In this document: one piece after another, positions 1 through 5,246 of the stretch
Position numbering within the stretch: the first letter of the stretch is position 1
Layout of the letters: every line of letters begins with the position of its first letter
Assembly (NCBI GenBank): GCA_001604435.1
Contig: LVBO01000307.1
Location: forward strand, 1 to 5,246
Length of the DNA: 5,246 bases
Direction: 5' to 3'
From: Synergistales bacterium Syner_01
GTDB lineage: Bacteria > Synergistota > Synergistia > Synergistales > Aminobacteriaceae
Notes under the pieces: generated by a model
The model's input: the letters and a program-made list of their open reading frames with translations, nothing else
Databases searched by the model: none
What the model was told of the DNA's origin: nothing
Translations under genes and position numbers: made by a program

Positions 1-2
1 GG

Positions 3-1199
3 AAATTGACGCCGCAGTCGCCGGAGTGCACGAGCGAAAGACGGGTTCTCATGACCGACGGGAGCGCTCGTTGGCAGGTTTGGCACGATATCGCCTTTTT
101 CGACGACAGAGGCGCTCTGAAGGAGATTCAGGCCGTGGGGTGGGATATCACCGAGCTGGTGACGGCGCAACAGGCGCATGAGAACGAGCGGAAGCGCGCG
201 TTGACGCTCTTCGAGAATTCGCCGGAAGGCATTCTCGCCAGTTGGGACGGAGTTCGCATACACGAGGTGAATCATGCGTTCTGTCGGATGACGGGGTTCC
301 CGCGGGGCGAGGTAATGGGCAGACCGTTGCGGGAGGTCTTCTCTCGCGACGCGCGCTCGTCTTCTTTGAATATCGAGCGCCTGCTCGCGAGGACGAGCTC
401 GGGGGAGTCCGCGGTGGAGGAGGGAACGCTTGCGACGAAAGCCGGGAAACGCCTCTTCCTCTCGCTTCTGGCGCTTCCCGTTCCGGACGCGGGAGAGCGT
501 GATAAAGGGATGTACATCTTCTTCCGAAATCTGACGGCGTTGAAGGAAAAGGAAGCGCAGCTTCTCGCGAACATCGAAAAATTGAACGCCACGTTTTTTC
601 AGACCGTGGAAGTCCTCGCGCAGACGGTAGAAAGCAGAGATCCCTATACGGCCGGACATCAGCGGAGAACGGCGTTGCTTTCCTTCGAGATCGCGCGGCG
701 TATGGCGCTCGAAGATGATGTCTGCCAGGGCATTTTTCTCGCGGCCGCGATCCACGACGTCGGAAAGATCAGCGTGCCGTCCGAAATTTTAAGCAGGCCG
801 GGCAGACTGCTTGAAGTCGAATTCGCCTTGGTCAGAACCCATGCCGAGGAGGGGTATAACATCCTGAAAAAAGTGGACTTCCCGTGGAAGATCCCCGAGA
901 TAGTTCGCCAGCACCATGAGCGGCTGGATGGTTCCGGATATCCGCATGGCTTGAAGGGGGGCGAGATTCTCCTCGAAGCGAAAATCATCGCCGTGGCGGA
1001 TACTGTGGAAGCTATGGCGTCGCACCGTCCCTACCGCCCCACGTTGGGAATCGAAGCCGCTCTTCGGTTTATCGAAGAGGGGAAGGGGCGCTTGTTCGAC
1101 GAGACGGTGGTCGATGCATGCCGAAATTTGTTCGCCGAAAAAGGCTCGTTCGAGGAACTCGACGCGGTGGCGGAGTTCCTGAATAATAGCGAGAGTTGA
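3..1199 (+). CDS. PAS–PAS–HD-GYP protein, probable c-di-GMP phosphodiesterase (5' end missing)
   Basis: Probable cytoplasmic enzyme hydrolysing cyclic di-GMP under control of PAS sensor domains. The frame is open to the window edge. The TTG at 6 is not a credible start, because the first ~50 residues are the last strands of a PAS domain ending in the typical GWDITE. Numbering from the codon at 6, a second PAS follows (about 65-178, FENSPEGIL then NHAFCRMTGF), then a short helical linker and the HD-GYP domain (about 198-375). Metal-ligand positions of the family are present: H218 (DPYTAGH), H250-D251 (HDVGK), H279, H303-H304 with DGSGYP at 308-313, and D332 (VADTVEAM). The Glu that binds a third metal in some members appears absent (Tyr214), so a two-metal site is more likely. 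No membrane segment is visible in this part. It ends in tandem stops, TGA TAA. The HD-GYP call is firm; c-di-GMP as substrate is family inference. Confidence 0.93.
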   Translation, partial: KLTPQSPECTSERRVLMTDGSARWQVWHDIAFFDDRGALKEIQAVGWDITELVTAQQAHENERKRALTLFENSPEGILASWDGVRIHEVNHAFCRMTGFPRGEVMGRPLREVFSRDARSSSLNIERLLARTSSGESAVEEGTLATKAGKRLFLSLLALPVPDAGERDKGMYIFFRNLTALKEKEAQLLANIEKLNATFFQTVEVLAQTVESRDPYTAGHQRRTALLSFEIARRMALEDDVCQGIFLAAAIHDVGKISVPSEILSRPGRLLEVEFALVRTHAEEGYNILKKVDFPWKIPEIVRQHHERLDGSGYPHGLKGGEILLEAKIIAVADTVEAMASHRPYRPTLGIEAALRFIEEGKGRLFDETVVDACRNLFAEKGSFEELDAVAEFLNNSES

Positions 1200-1261
1200 T
1201 AAAACCGTCGGATGCTGGAAGCACAAAAGCTGTCGATCCTCCGAATGCAATATGGCTCGAA

Positions 1262-1445
1262 CGGGGAAGATTTCTGATTTTAGGTGTTAATTTAAGTTTA
1301 TAAATAATATCTTATACAAGTTTTTATGCTATTCGATATTATGCTTAATTATAATGTATACCTTGATATCTGTAGGCCAAAAATGGCATTAACGTTATAA
1401 ATCAACTTGTTTAGGTCGGTTATATAAAAAATACATTGTCAAAAA
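1262..1445 (+). promoter_or_regulatory. AT-rich intergenic island, probable promoter region for the downstream genes
   Basis: Base composition drops sharply from GC-rich coding sequence to a long A/T-dominated stretch, then recovers before the next gene. This is typical of a promoter and upstream-element region. Candidate elements are a perfect TATAAT at 1350-1355 (no good -35 box at 16-18 bases), TTGATA at 1363-1368, and TTGTCA at 1436-1441 with TATGAT at 1454-1459 (spacing too short). A 7-base direct repeat, TTATGCT, occurs at 1324-1330 and 1339-1345 and could be an operator half-site pair or chance in AT-rich DNA. No single promoter can be assigned. No convincing terminator hairpin with a T-tract follows the HD-GYP gene. 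Confidence 0.4.
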
Positions 1446-1485
1446 CAGGAAGATATGATACAAGAGGTGCGATGTCACGAGTTCG

Positions 1486-1581
1486 ATGAGTGAATTCAAA
1501 CGAAGTCCGGGGCGTTTTCTCATCGAGCGTCTTGGATATGCTCCTCATGAACGACCCGCAAAATTGAAAGGAAGTAAATGA
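1486..1581 (+). CDS. possible 31-residue leader ORF overlapping the PAS start
   Basis: An ATG at 1486 opens a 31-codon frame beginning MSEFKRSPG. It is rich in Lys and Arg. Its TGA (1579-1581) overlaps the next ATG (1578-1580) as ATGA, the arrangement seen in translationally coupled genes. I recognise no family. The start has only a weak ribosome binding site. A stronger one (AAGAGG, 1462-1467) sits before an ATG at 1472 that makes just MSRVR and stops at 1487-1489, again overlapping the following ATG as ATGA. It could be a coupled leader peptide, but a chance ORF is at least as likely. Confidence 0.15.
   Translation: MSEFKRSPGRFLIERLGYAPHERPAKLKGSK
1567..1572 (+). promoter_or_regulatory. 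strong Shine-Dalgarno for the PAS ORF
   Basis: AAAGGA lies five bases before the ATG at 1578 (a second ATG follows directly at 1581). It is the best ribosome binding site in the window. It argues that this start is, or recently was, a real translation start even though the frame is interrupted 65 codons later. Confidence 0.6.
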
Positions 1582-1760
1582 TGAAAGAGACTCGTATGGC
1601 GGAGAATGTTCTTTTCGCTTCCGATCGGCCGCTTTACAAGGAGTTTGTCGAATCGGCTCCGGATCCGATCTGCGGTTTCCTGCCGGATACAACGATTACA
1701 TTCGCGAACGAGGCGTTCTTCCGGGCGTTCGAAGTCGAACGAAGCGAGATCCCGGGTCTC

Positions 1761-1768
1761 CTTTTTTC
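1761..1768 (+). other. frameshift point at a T6 homopolymer
   Basis: The sequence is C, six T, C. In the zero frame the codons are CTC CTT TTT TCG ATT TGA. Adding one T, or slipping back one base, gives CTC CTT TTT TTC GAT TTG, which encodes LLFFDL and restores the PAS fold (compare the common FFDLIPEED-type stretch). The tract is not a classical X XXY YYZ heptamer in the right phase, so ribosomal slippage would be weak. A missing base, or transcriptional slippage on the short T run, fits better. Confidence 0.6.
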
Positions 1769-1952
1769 GATTTGATTCTCGAAGACGAGGAGCTCTCCGT
1801 CAGAAAAACGCTAGCTTCTCTCTCCCCGCAACACCCTTCCGCATCCTGCTTGACGGCCGCCCCTCTTTCCGACGGCGTCGTTCATTGGAAGCTCCGGGGA
1901 GTGTTCGCCGAAGGAGGGATGTTCGAGGAGACCGTCTCCTTTGCTAGAAGAA

Positions 1953-1959
1953 AGAGAGG
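1953..1959 (+). promoter_or_regulatory. ribosome binding site for the hybrid kinase ATG
   Basis: AGAGAGG lies seven bases before the ATG at 1967. This supports 1967 as an independent start for the kinase. The rival TTG at 2066 would give a shorter, textbook signal peptide (starting MKILVALML), but has only GAGACGG about 16 bases upstream, too far for good initiation. Confidence 0.5.
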
Positions 1960-1966
1960 TATATCG

Positions 1967-4900
1967 ATGCGCTTTTTCCTTCCGTCCGAGGCGACGACGC
2001 CTTTCTTTCCGGAGAGGCCGCTCTCGCGTTTCGAGCGTGCGCCGAGACGGGCATGTCGTACGCTCTTGAAAATCCTCGTTGCGCTTATGCTGTGCTTGTT
2101 GCCGTCGGACGCATCCTTCGCCCGCGAGAAGAAAATGCTCGTTCTCCACTCCTACCATCAGGGGTTCGAGTGGAGCGACTCGGAACATCGGGGAATTATG
2201 GAAGCGATGGCTGCGGAGGCGGACAACGTTTCCATATTTACCGAGTATCTGAATGCTGCGCGAGACCCGGGAGAGAGGAGTAAAGAGGAGATGCGCTCCT
2301 TTCTCGAACGGCGCTTTACAAATCGTGGGGTTGTCTTCGACATCGTGCTCTGCGTCGACGACGACGCGCTTCTTTTCCTGCTGGAACACGGCGAAGAACT
2401 CTTCGGAGACGTGCCCGTCGTCTTCTGCGGCATGAATAATTTCTCCCCGGAGTTGCTCCGCGGACGGGGTAACATTACCGGCGTCAACGAGGCGATCTCC
2501 GCCGAGGAGACCGTCGAAATCGCGCTGAAGCTTCGTCCGAGGGCCAAAAAACTGGCCGTCGTGTCGGGTTCCCGCCTGACCTCGCGGCGCAACCTGGAGA
2601 TCGCGAGGACGGTGGAGCCGAGGTTTCGCGACAGGGTCGAGTTCGTCTGGCTGGACGAACTCGAATCGGACGAACTCGTTTGGCGGCTTCAGGAGCTTTC
2701 GCCCGAGGATATCGTCCTCGACGTTTCCTATCTGCTCACGCCTTCGGGAAAAACGTTCTCCTCGAAAGAGAGTTTGGAGCTGATTCTGTCCGCTTCCCCC
2801 GCTCCCGTCTTCGTCTGCTGGGAATTCCAGGTTCCTCTCGGCGCCGCCGGGGGCAAGGTGGTGCACGGAGAATCCCAGGGAGAGGCCGCCGCGTCGCTTG
2901 CCATTAAAATTCTTGGGGGGACGTCGGCCGACGATCTCCCCGTCGTTATGGAAAGTCCGAACCGCTACGTCTTCAATGCCTCCGTGCTGGAGAAGTTCGC
3001 CATGCCGGTCGAGTTGCTTCCGCCGTACTCCTTGCTCCTCGAGTGCCCGAAGAGGAACCTTCTCGAAGAGTGGGAGGCGATCTCGGAGAAGAAGGGGCTT
3101 TTCGGTTACGATCTTTTTCAGACCTACGGCGTGCCGATGTTCCTGATGGATCCGGAAAGCGGCGTCATTCTCGACGCCAATCAGGCGGCTATGAGCTTTT
3201 ATGGCTACTCCGGACTTGTCGGTATGAATGTCGATCGCCTCGACGACCGCTCACCTGAGGAAGTTCGGACGACGATACATATGGTGCGCACGCTCCGCCG
3301 GAATTTCTTCGACGCCCGCCACATCCTTGCGGACGGATCGGTCCGCTTCGTTCGGGTGCATGCGTATCCGGTCGTCGTCAACGATACGCCGATCCTCTTC
3401 TCCATGATCGTCGACGAAACGGATCGTATCGCCGCCAAGACGGCGCTGGAGCATCGAAACCGCTGGATCTTCGCGGTCGTTCTCGTCGCGCTGCTTCTTC
3501 AGTTGCTGGTCATCGCGCTGCTGGCGCGGAGCAGAGCGAATGCGAAAGATCTCGCCGTGAAAGCGGAGGCCGCCGGCAGAGCCAAGAGCGAATTCCTGAC
3601 CAACATGACGCACGAACTGCTCACTCCCATGAACGGGATTCTGGGAATGACGGATCTGCTGCTGACGGAAGGCGCTCTGACGGAGAAGCAACGTCAATGC
3701 GCCGAACTGATCTATGCCAGCGGTACATCGCTGCATGCGCTGATCAACAGGATTCTCGACATTTCGAAGAGCGAATCGGGGAAGCTCGATCTTGATTCGC
3801 AGGACTTCGATTTGTCCCTTCTTCTGGAAAGATTCATTGCCGCGATGCGTCTCCGGGCGGAGGAGAAGGGGCTTTCGCTGCGCGCGTCGCTCGCTCCCGA
3901 CATTCCGCCGGCGCTTCGCGGCGATTCGTGGAGGCTGCGACAGGTACTCTTCAATCTTGTCGACAACGCGATCAAGTTCACGCACAGAGGGGGAATCGTT
4001 CTCCACGTGTCGCTCCTCAAGGACGGGGATCGTTCTGTTATCTTGAGATTCGCGGTACGCGACACGGGCATAGGTATTCCGCCCGACAAAATCCGCATGC
4101 TTTTCGAGAAGTTCAGCCAGGTGGATGCGTCCGCAACGCGAGAATACGGCGGGGCCGGACTCGGGCTTGCTCTCTCCGGAGATTTGGCGAAGATGATGGG
4201 CGGCGAAATCGGCGTGCGCAGTTCGGAAGGCGAAGGTTCGGAGTTCTGGTTCACGGCCTCTTTCGGCAAGCCGATCCGGACGGACGAGTCCGTCGGGGAA
4301 TCGTTGCGCCCCCCTTCGGAGGAACGAAGCGCGCGGGTTCTGGTGGTGGAGGACAACGAGACCAATCGACGCGTGACGCTCGGGATGCTCGAAAAACTCG
4401 GCGTCGAGGCGGACTGCGCCGCGGACGGCGTGGAGGCGATCGAAACTCTGGCGCGGACCTCGTACGATTTAGTGCTTATGGACTGCTTGATGCCGAGAAT
4501 GGACGGCTACGAGGCGACCCGTAGGATACGGGCGATGAAGGGAAACGTGCGGACTATCCCTATTGTGGCGGTTACGGCGAACGCGATGAGAGGCGAGCGC
4601 GAAAAGTGTCTCGACGCGGGAATGGACGATTATCTCGCCAAACCCGTCTCGCGAAGGGCGCTCGCGGAGATGCTGGAAAAACGCCTCCGATGCAGAGAGG
4701 AGCCGAATCGCTCCTGTCGTGCCGTTTTTCCGGAAGAGGGGGCGCCTTCGGAGGAGACGCCTTCCGAAGAAATCGTTTGGGACAGGGGAGCGCTGCTGCA
4801 TCGCCTGGACGGGGACGAAGAGCTGACCAACGAGATCGCTGCGGAGTTCCTCGACGACATCCCCGCCGAGTTCTCCTCGTTTGCCGCGGCCCTGGAGTCG

Positions 4901-5107
4901 GCCGATCCGACCGTAGCCGCCAGGTGCGCCCATACGATCAAGGGGGCGTCGGCGAGCGTCGGCGGCGAAGCGCTCCGTCGCGTCGCTTTCGACGCGGAGA
5001 AGGCCGCGAAAGCGGGAGACATGGATACGGCGGCGGTATGGTTTAATAAAATGGAGGCGGAGTTCCGCAGGTTGAGGGAGGAAATGGTGAAACGTTCGAA
5101 CCGTTGA
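1967..5107 (+). CDS. hybrid sensor histidine kinase: SBP-like sensor–PAS–TM–HisKA–HATPase–REC–Hpt
   Basis: Inner-membrane phosphorelay kinase of 1046 residues, BarA-like in its cytoplasmic order. From ATG 1967: a long basic N-region and hydrophobic core (33-46), with likely signal cleavage after SFA (52). A periplasmic ABC substrate-binding-like domain spans about 55-365 (LVLHSYHQGFEW at 58-69; GAAGG at 292-296). A PAS domain (about 385-490) precedes the only later membrane helix (500-520). The HisKA phospho-acceptor is H549, in HELLTP. The ATPase domain (about 651-766) has N663/N667, DTGIGIP (699-705) and GGAGLGL (728-734). The receiver (about 789-906) has E795/D796, phospho-acceptor D839 and K892. 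The Hpt domain (938-1040) has H989 in AHTIKG. A Glu/Pro-rich linker (APSEETPSEE) joins receiver and Hpt. Phosphate should pass H549 to D839 to H989, then to an unlinked regulator. The ligand is unknown; this sensor family resembles amino-acid-type binding proteins. The H-box is unusual in having Leu where Arg is normal. The start is the least certain part: the frame is open upstream into a PAS segment. Confidence 0.93.
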   Translation: MRFFLPSEATTPFFPERPLSRFERAPRRACRTLLKILVALMLCLLPSDASFAREKKMLVLHSYHQGFEWSDSEHRGIMEAMAAEADNVSIFTEYLNAARDPGERSKEEMRSFLERRFTNRGVVFDIVLCVDDDALLFLLEHGEELFGDVPVVFCGMNNFSPELLRGRGNITGVNEAISAEETVEIALKLRPRAKKLAVVSGSRLTSRRNLEIARTVEPRFRDRVEFVWLDELESDELVWRLQELSPEDIVLDVSYLLTPSGKTFSSKESLELILSASPAPVFVCWEFQVPLGAAGGKVVHGESQGEAAASLAIKILGGTSADDLPVVMESPNRYVFNASVLEKFAMPVELLPPYSLLLECPKRNLLEEWEAISEKKGLFGYDLFQTYGVPMFLMDPESGVILDANQAAMSFYGYSGLVGMNVDRLDDRSPEEVRTTIHMVRTLRRNFFDARHILADGSVRFVRVHAYPVVVNDTPILFSMIVDETDRIAAKTALEHRNRWIFAVVLVALLLQLLVIALLARSRANAKDLAVKAEAAGRAKSEFLTNMTHELLTPMNGILGMTDLLLTEGALTEKQRQCAELIYASGTSLHALINRILDISKSESGKLDLDSQDFDLSLLLERFIAAMRLRAEEKGLSLRASLAPDIPPALRGDSWRLRQVLFNLVDNAIKFTHRGGIVLHVSLLKDGDRSVILRFAVRDTGIGIPPDKIRMLFEKFSQVDASATREYGGAGLGLALSGDLAKMMGGEIGVRSSEGEGSEFWFTASFGKPIRTDESVGESLRPPSEERSARVLVVEDNETNRRVTLGMLEKLGVEADCAADGVEAIETLARTSYDLVLMDCLMPRMDGYEATRRIRAMKGNVRTIPIVAVTANAMRGEREKCLDAGMDDYLAKPVSRRALAEMLEKRLRCREEPNRSCRAVFPEEGAPSEETPSEEIVWDRGALLHRLDGDEELTNEIAAEFLDDIPAEFSSFAAALESADPTVAARCAHTIKGASASVGGEALRRVAFDAEKAAKAGDMDTAAVWFNKMEAEFRRLREEMVKRSNR

Positions 5108-5165
5108 CGAAGGGCGGTGTTCCGGCGACGTCCGGCCCGACGCCGAAGAGCGCCTCCGCACAAAA

Positions 5166-5204
5166 AACGGCGGTTCCCCGTCCGATAAAGGAGGAGCCGC
5201 CGTT
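5166..5204 (-). terminator. Rho-independent terminator reading on the - strand
   Basis: AACGGCGGTTCC (5166-5177) pairs with GGAGCCGCCGTT (5193-5204) in a 12-base stem with one G·U pair and a 15-base loop. On the - strand the stem runs into six T (complement of A at 5162-5167). On the + strand no T-tract follows, so it would not be a good terminator for the kinase. It implies a leftward gene entering from beyond 5246. A possible stop for that gene is the TAG at 5242-5240 on the - strand, but too little sequence remains to identify it. Confidence 0.65.
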
Positions 5205-5246
5205 CCCGTTCGCCGCGCTGCGCGAGGGAGGCGCTGCCGCTAGAAG

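Larger units (their letters stand above)
1578..1966 (+). pseudogene. PAS domain segment broken by a one-base frameshift
   Basis: The frame from ATG 1578 runs 65 codons to a TGA at 1773-1775. It encodes a PAS N-terminal half: ESAPDPICGFLPDTTITFAN, then FFRAFEVERSEIPG. The expected continuation appears in the -1 frame from about 1766: FDLILEDEE, SVRKTLASLSPQHP, then DGVVHWKLRGVFAEGG and FEETVSFARR. Joining the frames at the T run (1762-1767) gives an uninterrupted PAS of about 110 residues. It resembles the partial first PAS of the upstream HD-GYP protein (compare LSPQHP with LTPQSPE, and DGVVHWKL with DGSARWQV). No stop separates the second half from the kinase, whose ATG at 1967 is in that frame. 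Three readings are possible: a decayed gene remnant, a homopolymer sequencing error, or an N-terminal kinase domain reached by slippage. That this is a PAS domain is well supported; its status is unresolved. Confidence 0.6.

Noticed and set aside
1200..1262. Possible terminator after the HD-GYP gene (TCGGA / TCCGA arms)
   Set aside because: The arms are only five bases, the loop is long and there is no T-tract, so it is too weak to call.
1316..1410. Inverted repeat ACAAGTT / AACTTGT (1316-1322 and 1404-1410)
   Set aside because: Seven-base arms 81 bases apart in AT-rich DNA are expected by chance. There is no flanking target duplication or transposase.
1420..1692. 90-codon - strand frame across the leader and PAS start
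   Set aside because: It has no family resemblance and overlaps the PAS coding start. Its end lies in the AT-rich island with no supporting signals.
1811..2866. Long - strand open frame (351 codons) opposite the kinase sensor region
   Set aside because: It is antisense to a well-supported coding region. Its translation is Arg/Gly-rich with no recognisable domain. Long antisense frames are expected in GC-rich genes.
3251..4365. - strand open frames opposite the PAS and kinase core
   Set aside because: They have low-complexity Arg/Ser-rich translations, lie opposite conserved HisKA/HATPase motifs and have no credible start signals.
5108..5160. Possible + strand terminator for the kinase in the CCGG/CGGCG-rich tail
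   Set aside because: Only 4-5 base stems can be drawn, with no T-run after them.
4469..5163. Two overlapping - strand open frames near the 3' end
   Set aside because: They are shadows of the receiver and Hpt domains. The - strand terminator at 5166-5204 also implies that leftward transcription ends before them.
5186..5196. Perfect-looking Shine-Dalgarno AAAGGAGG on the + strand
   Set aside because: No ATG, GTG or TTG follows at a usable distance. The motif falls in the loop and right arm of the - strand terminator.

Overview
The window looks like chromosomal DNA of a Gram-negative-type, GC-rich bacterium with a large signalling repertoire. The gene content (PAS–HD-GYP proteins, and hybrid kinases that carry an ABC substrate-binding-like sensor) is of a kind common in Synergistota and in Desulfovibrio/Geobacter-like lineages. 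I cannot settle the taxon from this sequence. All recognisable genes are on the + strand. No tRNA, rRNA, CRISPR array or transposase gene is visible.

Layout. (1) Positions 3-1199 hold the 3' part of a PAS–PAS–HD-GYP protein, a likely cyclic-di-GMP phosphodiesterase; its start lies upstream of the window. (2) Positions 1200-1577 have no confident gene. They contain an abrupt AT-rich island (about 1270-1440) that probably carries promoter(s), followed by a leader with a 31-codon ORF overlapping the next start as ATGA. (3) Positions 1578-1966 encode a PAS domain with a strong Shine-Dalgarno and ATG start, interrupted by a one-base frameshift at a run of six T. (4) Positions 1967-5107 encode a 1046-residue hybrid histidine kinase: signal peptide, periplasmic substrate-binding-like domain, PAS domain, transmembrane helix, HisKA, HATPase, receiver and Hpt domains. 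(5) Positions 5108-5246 are a short tail with a hairpin and T-tract reading on the - strand, which suggests a convergent gene beyond the right edge.

How they may work together. The kinase has every module of a His-Asp-His phosphorelay except a DNA-binding output, so it must pass phosphate to a response regulator encoded elsewhere. The HD-GYP protein would lower c-di-GMP in response to its own PAS inputs. The two genes are adjacent, but the AT-rich gap suggests separate transcription units.

The most interesting point is the frameshifted PAS segment. After a single-base correction, its frame runs without a stop into the kinase gene. It is therefore either a decayed or mis-sequenced PAS gene, or the true N-terminus of a larger kinase with one PAS domain inside and one outside the membrane.
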